DNA of 64,000 nt. Origin: Symbiodinium natans (lineage: Eukaryota; Sar; Dinophyceae; Suessiales; Symbiodiniaceae). The notes under the pieces were generated by a model. It was not told the origin of the DNA, searched no databases, and saw only the letters and a program-made list of their open reading frames with translations. Within the stretch, counting starts at the first letter, position 1. Each line of letters begins with the position of its first letter. Position numbers and translations under genes: made by a program. Location: positions 218,854-282,853 of the forward strand of contig CAJNDS010001202.1 in the NCBI GenBank assembly GCA_905221605.1. The letters run 5' to 3'. Positions 34,082 to 44,859 of this stretch are shown here, piece after piece.

Positions 34082-34969
34082 CTGAAGAATTAGGGTTTAG
34101 GGTTTAGGGTTTTTTTTGCCACCCGTCTAGCAAAGCTCCACGGGGCAACTGAAGAGGGAATGCTGTGTACAGACTTCAGAGCCCAAGTTGAGGAAATCGC
34201 AGGGTTCCACACCAACCCCAGCATCCGAATCAACAACCAGTATGACCAACAACCACACAAACACCAGACCCACATACCCAATGGGGGCACGCCAAGGTTG
34301 GCGTGGTTTGTCGGCTCCAGCGTACTCGTAGCCTCCCCGGTACCTGGCTGTTCCTTCAAGCACCGGTCCTGGCTAGAGGCAACCGGAGATCGGAAAAAGG
34401 GTGTTCCCTACATCAATGCCGGGGGGGGGGTCACACATAGCTCTCAAAAGCTGCACAAAACTCACGACGACTGTCCCTCTCCCCGGCATCCTACCAGCAG
34501 GACGTTAAAGTGGCCTGCCCGTAGACCCATCTGCACATACCGATTTTGCCCTCACAGCCAACTCAACCCATTGCCCCTTACGCAACCAGTAATCAACAAA
34601 CAGCTCTAAAGCAAGTCAGCCTGGCAGGCCCGCGTCTTGGCTATGCAGGCGATGCCAGCTCGTTAGTGCACATGCATGGGCTCCTAAATTCTCGGCAGCA
34701 CGTCCTAGGGGGGCGAGGGAAGGTACTGACATGTGTGCACGCCTGTGGCCGGTGGAATCGGGTTCAGGCCCACCCCCCCCATGAACGTGCAGGCGTCGAA
34801 ACAGACCGCTAGCAAAAGGACATGCAATCTATACAGTGAGTCATGCATTGAGGCGGCGTGCAAGACATGCAAACATGCAGCGCACATGCGGTGCGGCAGG
34901 GGGTTTTGTTAAATTCAGACATGCACATGCATCCATGCATACATAGGGCACATGCAACGATATTGTATT

Positions 34970-35270
34970 CGGGCGGGAAGAGTCCACTACCATCTACCTT
35001 TTGGGATATGGGCACGCCTGTGGCCGATAGTTACGTTACAGGGTGGGGCAGCCAGGACTCTCCCATAGGTGGGCGCATGCCCTCCTGCACTCACTTCATG
35101 CAGACCTAGGACGGCGCATCTGTACAGTACTCGGGCAGGAAGAGTCCAGCGCTAGCCGTTAGTTGGGATCTGAGCACGCCTGTGGCAAGTGACATCGCTA
35201 CAAGTTCAGGGCAGCTTAGACTCTCCCTTAGGCGGGCATGTTCCCTTGTCTTGGCTCACTCCAGCGTAGG
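34970..35270. repeat. Diverged tandem repeat, about 160 bp, two units
   Basis: Unit 1 (about 34970-35110) and unit 2 (about 35133-35270) share CGGGC[G/A]GGAAGAGTCCA, GCACGCCTGTGGC and GACTCTCCC[A/T]TAGG in the same order. The piece GCACGCCTGTGGCC also occurs at 34738. Confidence 0.7.
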
Positions 35271-35697
35271 GGCAGGTCACTGCCGGCAGGTTGCATCGCC
35301 CCCATGGCGCCCCGGCATGAGGGTTCCTCGTGGCTGCCTTCCGACAGTCTGTCCACGATGGGACCTCCCTCTAGGCAACGGCTCCGTGGGCCTCACAAAG
35401 TAGAGCTGCTGCAGGAGGAGGCATTGCCGTCTGCACACCAGCTCGGGGAGGGGATGGCACACCACCATTCACCAGTCGCCGCAGTCTGGCCAGATAGTCA
35501 CGATTCATAGGGCCTTGTTGTATGGCACGCCACGGTAGTGGAGGCCATCCTGCTCATGGCATCGCCTTGCCACACCTGCACCCAATGTCGCCAGTGTAGA
35601 AGGTGCCTCAGCAGTTCCAGCCCGTCGGACATAGCTGGGCCCAGTTCAGTATGCATGCACGGCTCGCCCAAGTGCTGTCGCACTGCCAAGTCTGGTC

Positions 35698-35850
35698 CAT
35701 CCAGGCCACAAAAGAGACAGGTCCATATCCGTACTTGGCGGGGTGCAGAGCCAACCACTTGCAGCATGCATATCTGCCTTGCCAAAGCCAGTTCATCCAG
35801 GCCACCAGAGAAGACAGGACCATATGTGCACTGGGCAGGGTGCAGAACTG
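35698..35850. repeat. Diverged direct repeat, period about 96 bp
   Basis: CATCCAGGCCAC...GACAGG[T/A]CCATAT followed by GGGTGCAGA occurs at about 35698 and 35794. Confidence 0.7.
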
Positions 35851-36107
35851 AGCTCGGAGTCGCCGCCATGGCTGTCGTGTCACACTATGGAATTAACTTA
35901 ACACTTCGGGTCATAGAGGTAGGAGGCCTCAAGGGGAGTAGGGTAGACCGAATAGGGGCTAGGGGCATACCCATAGTTACAGTTTTTGGTGACGAGCCGG
36001 CCAGTCCAAGGGGGGGGGGGGGCTGTGGTGGCCAGGGCGAGCAGCAGTTGGCTAGCAAAGAGTACGTACTTGCATGACAAGAGCGACGCATGCGTGCGCG
36101 ACGGGCA

Positions 36108-36305
36108 AACGGGCGTGCACCGGGGGGGGGTGGGAGGGGGGCGCGCACAGTGAATACAGGCATGCAAAGGTGCAGTTAACAGTAACATGCATATGGGCCG
36201 CAAGGTACGCGTACACGCTTGCACGGTCTGAGCGATGCATGCATGCGGGGGTACGGGCGTGCACCGGGGGAGGGTGGGAGGGGGGCGCGCACCGTCCATA
36301 CAGCC
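36108..36305. repeat. Direct repeat with GGGCGTGCACCGGGG core
   Basis: A block of about 50 bases including GGGCGTGCACCGGGG, then a G-rich piece and GGGCGCGCAC, occurs at about 36108 and 36256. Confidence 0.75.
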
Positions 36306-36503
36306 ATGTAGGCAGTGCATTCCGTGGCAGCAGACAGACAAGATCATGCAAGACGAAGCCATGCAAGATATGCGCATCACCACGGATAGGGCGGGGCCCT
36401 TAAGCAAAACCAATGAGTGGAGCAAGAGGAAGCATGTCAGGGGCCGAGACGTGTATTGCACACGCCAGAGCAGCCGGTCCATGTCCTTAGCAGGCCCGTG
36501 TCC

Positions 36504-37538
36504 TTAGCAGGCTGTGTCCAAGTCCCAGGAGGATCTCCCTCGTTTCATCCCTCGGACGTGAGGAGGGGGCTGCGAGCCTGGGTTTTCGAGCCACACAACT
36601 TCCTGCTCAACTTCCCTGGCGTCGTCCTCCAAGAGTCTCTGCACGTACGTCGGGGGGGGAGGGTCAATGAGCCCCCGGCCGATGTTGACCTCATGGGGGT
36701 CATCACGGGGGGGTGGGGGGGCTTCGGCGGTTTCGTCCGAGCTGGCTACCTCAATCGCCTCCTCGTGTCGCAGCCCCAGGGCATCAAGCGCAACCAAGGG
36801 TGGGGTCGGTGCGAGTTCCCGAGATCGCACCAGGATGTGTGGGATGGTAGTCTGGTACCCCTGCCCTGGGCGGATCAGGTGCTGCTTATAGAAATCATGC
36901 TGGGCCTCAGTCGGAAGGCAGAAACCATGCGAAAGCATCAGGCTACGCACATGTAGAGCAAGGTTCATCACATTCTTCGTGCAAAAGGCAACCAGAATCA
37001 CTCTGCGGGCATCACTTTGTTGCGGTGGAATGCCAGCGTGCTGGACACGGCTAGCCGTGAAAATGAGGGGCTTTTGATAGACGTCATACACCGTTCCCTG
37101 CATTCGCACCCCAGTGTCCAGCGTGAACGAGTCCGTGCCCCCCACATCTCGCAGCCACGTGCCCCCACCATGCGCATGACTAGTGAGCCCCACAACAACA
37201 TTGGGGACATGGGCGTTCTGCGAATCCACATGGGCCCCCCTCGGTACCCCCGTGCGTACCATGATGCCTGAGAAGGGGATCCCGGGCGCCTTATGGCGAA
37301 CGAACTTAGAGAGGAGTTGGGACACACATGGGAGGTCAAAAAGATTCCGGAGGGGCCTTTTGGGAGTGCGTGGATTGGCCCCCGTCAGGAGGCAGCGATA
37401 TCTGGTGGGCCCCTGCATCGCCTGCGTCGGTATCAAGTCATAAACCCCTAGGATATCCTCAGGCCTCAGGGGAGCGTCAGTGGACAGCAGTCGAAATGCC
37501 TGACTTTCCGCATCCTCCACCCTTTGTAACCGGCTCAT
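36504..37538 (-). CDS. 2OG-Fe(II) dioxygenase-like protein, 344 aa
   Basis: ATG at 37538, stop at 36504. The sequence has the double-stranded beta-helix signature: GAHVDSQN gives H103-x-D105, QHAGIPP gives the distal H167, and ARRVILVAF gives an Arg (R178/R179) 11-12 residues later that would bind 2-oxoglutarate. Such enzymes hydroxylate or demethylate proteins, nucleic acids or small molecules using Fe(II), O2 and 2-oxoglutarate; the substrate cannot be read from the sequence. The N-terminal 80 residues and the acidic/proline-rich C-terminal 100 residues are unassigned. Single exon, same strand as and downstream of the RT ORFs. It is the last ORF of the cluster. Confidence 0.65.
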   Translation of the reverse strand: MSRLQRVEDAESQAFRLLSTDAPLRPEDILGVYDLIPTQAMQGPTRYRCLLTGANPRTPKRPLRNLFDLPCVSQLLSKFVRHKAPGIPFSGIMVRTGVPRGAHVDSQNAHVPNVVVGLTSHAHGGGTWLRDVGGTDSFTLDTGVRMQGTVYDVYQKPLIFTASRVQHAGIPPQQSDARRVILVAFCTKNVMNLALHVRSLMLSHGFCLPTEAQHDFYKQHLIRPGQGYQTTIPHILVRSRELAPTPPLVALDALGLRHEEAIEVASSDETAEAPPPPRDDPHEVNIGRGLIDPPPPTYVQRLLEDDAREVEQEVVWLENPGSQPPPHVRGMKRGRSSWDLDTAC

Positions 37539-37539
37539 C

Positions 37540-37886
37540 AGTTGAGGGCTAGGGGATAGGGCGGCCCGAGAAGGTCAGTGCCCCGGGGTCTGCCTAGCAC
37601 GCCGTCAGTGTTCTTCTTGAGCTTCGCATGCACACACACCAATGCAGTCTTGGCACTGAGGGCAAGGCAGACATGCAACATGCAGGAACTGTAACTGCCT
37701 AGACCAAACAAAACATCGCCCAGCACCAGCATCTGCTCACCTTTTTTGCGCGTGTTGACAGTTCAGCAGGCGAGTCCCCCGCTACGGTATGTACACTCCC
37801 CCACAGTGGGATGCAGTCATGCATTCAGGGTTCCATGCAGTCAGGGCTTAGGGCGCAAAGTATGTAGGGGGGAGGGGAGGTATGGA

Positions 37887-37925
<39 letters not shown>

Positions 37926-38388
37926 GGGGGCATGCACAGCAGGCATCCAGGCCAGGTTCGTAATTCCCAAATTCAGCAATGCCGTTAGTACAGGCGAATT
38001 CCAAATTTATCATTCAAGACATACTCAGATGTTGACATTCGCGAATTCAAGTAAATTCACAAGCTCAGACGAATTCCATCTCGCAATTAGTGAATTAGCG
38101 AATTCTCACTCCAAATTAGTGAATTAGCGAATTAGAGAATTCAAGTATTCTGGCATTCTTGTATTCACAAATTCAGCCCTTTGGGCCAGTGCAAAAGGCA
38201 GAACATGCCAAGAGGCAAAACGTGCATGGGGGAGGGGGGGTCTCCTACATCAGCCACTGGCAAGTGAGATGACGGGTGCCCCCTAGCGAAATACAGCAGG
38301 GAGTAGAAAATAAATACGAGGGTCCTTACAAAACTGTAGACTAGTTCAAGGGGGGGGGGGGAACCCATCTTCGGTTTCATGGATGCGA
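37540..38388. other. Spacer with long poly-G tract and GAATTC-type repeats
   Basis: No gene seen. Holds about 39 G at 37885-37923 with short A breaks nearby, and small AT-rich repeats (AATTAGTGAATTAGCGAATT twice) at about 38084-38145. Confidence 0.6.
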
Positions 38389-39321
38389 TCAACCATGGTG
38401 CGTAGGATTCAGTAGAGCTCGGATGAAGTTTTCGCCCGGGCCAACCACGGTGATCTGGGGGCTTTGGGGGTGGCCCGCCTGCGGAATGGCCTGTTGAAGG
38501 CTGAGAGGGCGGGCCCCCGAGGCTGCAGGTTCAATGCGGATCGTCGGGGCTTCCATAGATGGCTGACCACGGCCCGGCGGTGTCAGCACCGCTATGCGGT
38601 CCAGGCACTCGTAGATGCCGTTGCGGATGTTGTCAACCATGCTCTGGTAGGTATTGAAGTTGGTACCCATGACCCCCGTGCACTCAGTGAGCGCCGTGCC
38701 CATGGACTCGAGCTCCCGATCCAAGTTGGTGAACCTCTCCGTGAGCCCCCAGAGATGACCGACCTCCTTGGTGACGTTGGCCACTTCGCGCCTGGCTTCC
38801 ACCACCTCCTTGCTCATCTCGTGCAGCACCGTTTGGATAGCGCTGTGCTCACCCTTGAGCTCCCCAGAGGTCGCACGGAGGGCCTTGACCTCAGCGAAGA
38901 TCAGAGCCACATTTTTGCCGGACATAGCATGGTCCTTGGAGAGGGACGCCACTTCCTTGGACAGGCCAGAGAGAGTCCCCATCAGGGTTTGCTGGCGCTG
39001 CTCCGCCTCATCCAGGTACTTGAGCACGTCCCTGTGGCTCTCACTGAGCTGCGCCTTGCTTTCCATGACCCTCGACTTGCAGGCCGAGATCTCAGTGTTG
39101 CACGTGCCCAGGTCTGTACGAAGCCCATTGATCTTGCCTTCCATGACCCCGATGCGTTGCCCAAGCACCTCAGCATGTTCATCCTGGAGCTGACGAGTCA
39201 CCCCGTGGTGCTTTTCCAGCTTGACATGGAGGTCACGCATATCAGACTCCCACAGCTTGCGGAATTCATGTAGATCCTCCAACTTGACGTAATCCGTCGG
39301 CTGGGGGGCACTCGAAGGCAT
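38389..39321 (-). CDS. Coiled-coil protein, 310 aa
   Basis: ATG at 39321, TGA at 38389. Residues about 10-215 are predicted by eye to be long coiled coil (heptads of L/V/M with many E, K, Q), for example KLEKHHGVTRQLQDEHAEVL and LSGLSKEVASLSKDH. The C-terminal 70 residues are Pro/Gly/Ala-rich and disordered. It could form oligomers or a particle scaffold, like the ORF1 proteins of some LINE elements, but that is inference. The antisense strand has a 269-codon shadow frame. Confidence 0.65.
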   Translation of the reverse strand: MPSSAPQPTDYVKLEDLHEFRKLWESDMRDLHVKLEKHHGVTRQLQDEHAEVLGQRIGVMEGKINGLRTDLGTCNTEISACKSRVMESKAQLSESHRDVLKYLDEAEQRQQTLMGTLSGLSKEVASLSKDHAMSGKNVALIFAEVKALRATSGELKGEHSAIQTVLHEMSKEVVEARREVANVTKEVGHLWGLTERFTNLDRELESMGTALTECTGVMGTNFNTYQSMVDNIRNGIYECLDRIAVLTPPGRGQPSMEAPTIRIEPAASGARPLSLQQAIPQAGHPQSPQITVVGPGENFIRALLNPTHHG

Positions 39322-39345
39322 AGAGGAGGGTCCTGGGGTAGGTAG

Positions 39346-39540
39346 CTAGCGTCCCGTAGCAGCCAGGCGGCCAGGGGAGCGAGCCTTGCAGGCCAAGCCA
39401 CAAAGCATCCCCACGCCAAGACAGGCGAGCAGGATAGCCGCCACTGTGTACAGCCCATCATCACCAACCAAAGGTCGGAGCAGTGCCTCGCCCGCAACAC
39501 GAAGCGAGATGGCCTCCAGCGAGAAGGGTCCCATGTCCAT
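39346..39540 (-). CDS. Small one-helix membrane protein, 64 aa
   Basis: ATG at 39540. One hydrophobic segment (YTVAAILLACLGVGMLCGLA, residues about 31-50) followed by a basic tail KARSPGRLAATGR, so the C-terminus probably faces the cytosol. It lies between the RT ORF and the coiled-coil ORF with short gaps, on the same strand. No known family. Confidence 0.45.
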   Translation of the reverse strand: MDMGPFSLEAISLRVAGEALLRPLVGDDGLYTVAAILLACLGVGMLCGLACKARSPGRLAATGR

Positions 39541-39636
39541 GGCTGCGGAGAGTGACACTGAGGCGCTGTAGGGGTTGTTGAAGCAAAAAGGCTACATTTC
39601 ACTGCCCGTCCTGCCCCCCCCCTCCTCGTGTCAGAT

Positions 39637-42600
39637 CTACCAGACATGCAGCGGTGGTAGCTCTGCACCAGGCGCAGAAAACACAGCACAAGAGTAGTCT
39701 GGGCGTCTAGTTAGAACTTGCATGTGTTGGAAGAGCACAGCTTGCTTGGCCGCAATATCGGCAACCTCATTGAGCGGGTGACCGTGATGGGCTTTAACGT
39801 GCATCACCAAACATGCATGTCGAACCTCCTGCCACAACAACAAAAGCTGAGACACATCTTGTGCGTGCTTGACCGTGCTGATGGAGGACTGTAGGGTTTG
39901 CACAACATGCATGGAGTCTGTTTGCAGTAGGAACGATGACTGCGGGAAGAGTTGCAGCAGAGTGCGAACCGCCTTCAGTCCCTGAGTCGCAGCCAGGATC
40001 TCAGCCCTGATGTTCGTAGCGCGTCCAGGCACTGCTGCCTGAATGATAACTGCGTCCTGAAGAATGTCCCCGTAGGGGGGGAGAATGCACACCCCCACCC
40101 CTCCAATACCCCGAAAAGAGCTCCCATCAGTGGCCACCCTGAGCTGGGCCTGTTCCGTGTCATCTTGGGGACGGGGGACATGTTCGTACGCAGCATCATA
40201 AGGCTCCTCTACCGGCGGATGTCTCAGCGGGAGGAGGGAGAACAGGTCCCCCGAGTGTAGGAGCTTCCTTCCCCTAAGGTCAACATCCTCAAGGCACGGG
40301 TAGAAGGTGCCCCCCAACCCTTTAGAGTTTAGCCAATCACGAGTGAAGGTTCCCCACCTGGCACGATCCCGAGCAACCTGATCCCAGAAGAGCGGCTCCC
40401 ACGGTTGTCTATGGTCCTGCCATGCAAGAGTGAGCAGCCTAGCGGCATTGGGCCAGTTGCCCAGCGCACGTCTAGTGCGGCCTTGGTGGACGAGGAGCCA
40501 GCGAACACTGCGAACTTCAAGGGCCTTAGTGAGGGGGCGGGCCTGGGCGTAAGGAAACCTAGCAGCGTGTCCCCAGTAACTAAAAAAGGCAGACGCCTGT
40601 ATATGTTCCCATGGAAGCTGGTGGCACGCCTGCGCGCACATGCGAGCCGCCCGACGGGCAGCTATCCAAGAGTCAGTAACCCCCTGAAGTGGGTCACGGA
40701 CAGGTCGAAGCATCGACAGGAGGAAATTAGTGTGCGTCGTGCGGAGCAGCTTCGAGACCGCAGCAACAGGACGGACCGCTGCCGACATCCATCTCCATCT
40801 ACTCGTGACAAAGGCGGACAAAAGAGCCAGACGCCTAGCCACAGTGGAGGCACTATGGGTCAGAAAAGACACATATGCATAAAACGAGTTCGTGGCCTGA
40901 ATGATCCTGGCAGCTAAAGTAGCCTGACACGTGACCGCAAAACCTAGCAGAACCCCCAGGTACACAAAGGAGGAGACCTTAGTCAGCGGGAGTTCAACGG
41001 CGTCCTCCAAGCTGGGCCATTCATCCTGGGATTGAATATACTGGGACTTAGTCAGCGAGAGTGAAAGCCCAACAGTCTGCAGTTCCTCCGTGAGGTCACG
41101 GAGCATTCTGGAGAGCTGCGAGGGGGAGGTAGCGAACAGCAAAATATCATCAGCGTAAGCAATGCTAAAGAGAGGCCGCCTCCCCGACGAGTCCTTGATC
41201 CAAGTAGATTCAAGGCGCTCCCAGCGAGCACAGAGTCTTGACAGAGCCCTGTCCAGCACGCGTGCAAATATCTCAGCCCCGTACGAGCTTCCCTGCAAAA
41301 CCCCCCTACGCAGGGGCTGCGTCCAGGAGGCACCAAGAACTGAGATATTGACGGACGTCGAGGTGATCAGGCGCAGCAATGTCATCGCTTCTCCCGACGC
41401 CGGCATGTCCGCCAGGAGGGACGCAACAGCCGGATGCGACAAAGTGTCAAAAGCCTGACTAACATCGAGCTTAGCTAGAATAAGAGGCTGTTTCCATTCC
41501 GCCGACAGATGCATGATATGCTTAGCCGCGCAGACCGCATCCATAACCTGGCCCCCAGACTGACCCAGGACCTGACCACCCCCAAGAGGGGGGAACTGAG
41601 GGCGGAGCCGCAGCAAGAGTGCCTTAGTGAAAAGTTTATAAGAAGCCGGCGACAAAACGATGGGTCGGAGCTGGGACGGGACACTCGGGGCCCGGACCTT
41701 CGGGAGCAGTGTCATGTGGGCCGATAGCCAGTCAGCAGGAAAGGGCGCCTTGCCCTCCAGGTATCCATTGAGCTCAGAGACAAGAGAAGCCCCCAAGTCC
41801 GTTTGCATGGCAACCTTGAGGAGCTCATAGGACACTCCATCCGTGCCCGTGCTCTTGCCATTTTTGAAGGTCTCCAAGACCGAAGCAATCTCATCCCTAG
41901 TAAAGGGGTTGGGTTGCGGAACCACTCTGTACTTGGATCTGAGCATGTTCACCGCCAAGTCAGGTGGGTGCAGGTCAACAGGGGTGTACTTGGCATAGAA
42001 ATGTGCCTTCAAGGCCGACACCGCCTGCTGTCCTCCACCCATGCGAGCAGCAAAAAGACCGTGACTAGCCTGCGTAGACTGGCGCCTACGGAAGTATGTG
42101 ATGGCCACAAAGTCCCCCGAAGCCGCCCTTTCAAGAAGCCGGGTCCTCCATTCCTTCTTGGCCACAGCTCGGGCATGGACCACCTCCAGCGCCAGGGCAC
42201 GCTGGTCTTCCCGATCCGTTGCTTGTCGACGGGCGGCGATGATCTCCAGAACATGCGGTGGGTCTCGATATCTAGAGGGAGTGTGTCTGACAGAGCACTG
42301 CGACGCCAGCCCTTGCCAGTCCTGGGGAGTCAGAACAACGTCCGACCTGGATTTCAGGGCGGAAGCAAGGTCCGCACAGGCTTTCACTGAGCTGGGCACT
42401 TGGAGTTTCCATTTGCCACATTTGGTGGCCACATAGGCTCGACGGGACTTTTTGACTCGCAGGAAGGAAATATGGGCACTACAAGCCTTATGGTCCGAAC
42501 CAAGGATCGCAGCTGAGTCCCTATGCACACGCTCATCGTAGCAAAGCATCTCCGGCACACGAAAGAGCACATAATCTATGCGACTAGAGGACCCACGAGT

Positions 42601-42985
42601 GTTCGACCACGTGCACTCCTGCGGCAAGGTGGAGGAAAGTTGAAAGTCCCTCAAAAAAAGCTGAAGCAACAGACCTCTGTAGTCTTGGGTTTGGGGGGAG
42701 ACATGCACAAATTCATAATTCAAGTCACATGCAAGAAGAAAAGAGTCAGCAGACTGAATATCATGCAGGAATTCACGCAAAGAATCAAATTGATGAGCCC
42801 AAACATGCATGCAGTCATCACGTTGAGAGTGGGGCAGATGCAGCGTGCACACAAATTCACGGGACTTCGAATTCCGAAGCACAACGAGGATACCAGCCGA
42901 CAGTACATGCACCGAATGCAAGTCAACCATACGTGCAGTAGGGATAGCAACAGCTGTCCCGCGGAAGCAATCAGGTGGCGATGCG
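39637..42985 (-). CDS. ORF2 main part: endonuclease end + reverse transcriptase + RNase H
   Basis: 1097 codons from the first Met at 42930; the frame is open from about 42985 (DCFRGTAVAIPTARMVDL). The first part is the C-terminal half of an AP-type endonuclease (ACDLNYEFVHV, SRIDYVLF, LGSDHKAC, where D and H are catalytic). RT: LAKLDVSQAFDTLSHPAV (motif A), LRRGVLQGSSYGAEIF (motif B), SIAYADDILLFATS near 41145-41160 (motif C). RNase H: RVATDGSSFRGIGGVGV near 40130, RAEILAATQGLKAV, QTDSMHVV, and HVKAHHGHPLNEVADIAAKQ with the final Asp. This is a LINE-type polymerase for target-primed copying. The N-terminal endonuclease half is in another frame. Confidence 0.85.
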
Positions 42986-43166
42986 CAGAAACTGAGTAGG
43001 ACTTATTCGCCAGGTGGCATTCCTCCAGGACCCAGTCAGAAGGACCCAGCCCTGCAAGACCTCCCAGTTCCTGAAGTCCGAAAAAATTCACCCCTTCAGC
43101 CCCTGTCAGATCCCACACCTGCGGAAGGTGTTCAAGCGACTTACCCTGAACATTCCAAGTCAGCAT
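42950..43166 (-). pseudogene. ORF2 N-terminus: first half of AP-type endonuclease, frameshifted
   Basis: ATG at 43166 gives MLTWNVQGKSLEHLPQVWDL and FFGLQELGG, the start of the endonuclease/exonuclease/phosphatase fold (N and E of the active site). The frame is lost between about 42965 and 42990, where the sense continues in the frame of the 1097-codon ORF. A one-base change (or a programmed shift) must be assumed to make one protein. It lies in the same frame as ORF1, only 12 codons after the ORF1 stop. Confidence 0.75.
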
Positions 43167-43202
43167 GGAGACACGACCGGGGCTCAAGGGGGCCTGTGAG
43201 TG

Positions 43203-44699
43203 TCACGAGCGGTCCTTGCCCGAAAGAGGCCCATGCTCCTGCCAGGCAGCAAAGAGGTCAGCCTCATTGAGCCCCGACACGAGAGCGAACCTGGCAGCCG
43301 AGACAGCCCATCCGGTGTAGCCACCCCGAGCGTCGGTCAGGGCAAGGTCGTGGGCTGTGGGGGGGGAGTGGGAAGGTCCTGGGGACGGGGCAAGAAGCAT
43401 CTGATGCCTGCCCACAAAAACCTTCCCCCGCCAGTCAAATTCCGGCTGAGGGATCGCCTTCTCCGGCATCTTTCGCCTGATGGCGTCGTAGAAATCCTTG
43501 CACTGCAGAATAGCCCTGATCTTGTGCCTTTCCTCAAGTGTGCGATGACGCGACACCCAGAGAAAGCTGCCCTTAGACCCCTCCACAGCACTCGTCCATC
43601 GATCCTGTTTCAGGCGCTTGAGGATGTCTACTTGGTAGTTACTCTTGGCGGGGAGGGACTTACAGTCAGAGGGAAAGCGAAGGGTTGCACGTACAAAGTT
43701 AGTGCGTTGCCCAGGAGCCCAAAGATCTGCCAGCGCGTCATAGACCCCACATTCGTGGAAGAGAGATCTGACCTCCCTTTCGGCAGCATAGCGGGGAGCC
43801 TCCGACCAGCCCCCTACTACCACCTGTAGCTCGGCTTCAATGTCCTTGGGAGAGCCATTCATGCGGGGGGTCTGGGGCCCTGACACAGGCAGGTGATTAA
43901 CCTGGTCCTGGAGCTCCCGGAGTCGGGTCTCAAGGTCCCTTAGGTCTCTCATCTGAGCCTCAATGTCCTGAAGTTGTGAAAGCGTAACAGACTGCTGGAC
44001 CTGGGCCTCAAGTGCTTGAATACGCTCTTGCGAGTCACGGTGCTGTCTTGCGTGCTCCTCGACCGTGCCCCGAAGGACATCCAGGCGTTTAGCTTGCACC
44101 CCCAGTTCCCTGCCCAGTTGTTCGACCGACCCCGCCACCTGATCCTGTTTGGAGTGCATGGACTGCATGCTCGTTTGCAGTGCTACCACCCAGGGGGGGG
44201 GCACCGGCTCATCAGTCAGCATCGAGCGGGTGGGGGCCTTGGCCGGGGGGGGGTGGGCGACCTGTAGGGGAGGGCCAGCCCCGCGAAAGAGAGGGCCTTC
44301 CTCAGAGGCATCTTCACGAGCAATGTCATAGCTCGGCACATGTGGGGGAACTCCGAATGCAGGCAGGGCCTCACCAGCCCCAGCACGGCGCGAGCGTTTG
44401 GCATCAGGAAGAGGAAGAGGCCCCGTAGCAGCAGCAAGAGCAGCAGCAGCGGCAGCATCAGCTTCAGCATCATCGACAACATGGATGACTGCATCCGAGG
44501 CCAAGGCCGTAGCAGGCGTAAGAGACAACTCACCCAGATCCCGTCGAGCATCTTCACCGTCCTCATCGATCCCCCCCACCCCTCCCGGCATGACAGCAGC
44601 CCCAAGAAGAATCTCATCACCTGGGAAAGGGGGGAGCACACGCGGAGCCTCGCCCGCCGGGGGGGGAGAAAAAGCCTGGGTCGTCCCCTCAGAGGTCAT
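43203..44699 (-). CDS. ORF1: proline-rich, coiled-coil nucleic-acid-binding-type protein, 498 aa
   Basis: ATG at 44699, TGA at 43203. Order: acidic/Ala/Pro-rich N-terminus with runs such as AAAALAAATG, a coiled coil (about residues 200-290, EEHARQHRDSQERIQALEAQ), then a folded domain with YAAEREVRSLFHECGVYDAL, TNFVRATLRFPSD and LEERHKIRAILQCKDFYDAI, ending with DWRGKVFVGRHQM. The layout (coiled coil followed by an alpha/beta domain) is like LINE ORF1 proteins that coat the element RNA. The upstream open sequence has no ATG and crosses a poly-G tract (about 44714-44736), so I start at 44699. Confidence 0.7.
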   Translation of the reverse strand: MTSEGTTQAFSPPPAGEAPRVLPPFPGDEILLGAAVMPGGVGGIDEDGEDARRDLGELSLTPATALASDAVIHVVDDAEADAAAAAALAAATGPLPLPDAKRSRRAGAGEALPAFGVPPHVPSYDIAREDASEEGPLFRGAGPPLQVAHPPPAKAPTRSMLTDEPVPPPWVVALQTSMQSMHSKQDQVAGSVEQLGRELGVQAKRLDVLRGTVEEHARQHRDSQERIQALEAQVQQSVTLSQLQDIEAQMRDLRDLETRLRELQDQVNHLPVSGPQTPRMNGSPKDIEAELQVVVGGWSEAPRYAAEREVRSLFHECGVYDALADLWAPGQRTNFVRATLRFPSDCKSLPAKSNYQVDILKRLKQDRWTSAVEGSKGSFLWVSRHRTLEERHKIRAILQCKDFYDAIRRKMPEKAIPQPEFDWRGKVFVGRHQMLLAPSPGPSHSPPTAHDLALTDARGGYTGWAVSAARFALVSGLNEADLFAAWQEHGPLSGKDRS

Positions 44700-44859
44700 G
44701 GCCTCAGAGCCACGGGGGGGGGGGGGGGGGGGGGGGAGAGGACACCAGGAGAAGGACAAGACGCCCCGAGGACCAGCACAAGCACGTCACCGGCAGGGAG
44801 GTTTTAAGGGAGGGGGGTTTGACAGTTCCTTTTAACACCAAAGACTAGCTTTTGACTAG

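Larger units (their letters stand above)
34300..36500. other. CATG-rich, repeat-rich region, likely 3' tail of the ORF cluster
   Basis: No convincing gene. Rich in GCATGC/ACATGC words and G runs. Contains several diverged direct repeats, described separately. On the minus strand it lies downstream of the dioxygenase ORF. Composition resembles the spacers between the cluster's ORFs instead of the introns to the left. Confidence 0.5.

Noticed and set aside
35538-36077. 179-codon plus-strand frame and 194-codon minus-strand frame at 35898-36482
   Set aside because: Both run over direct repeats and G runs, with no domain and no stable codon pattern.
38464-39273. 269-codon plus-strand open frame
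   Set aside because: Antisense to the 310-aa coiled-coil ORF, whose ATG, stop and heptads are convincing.
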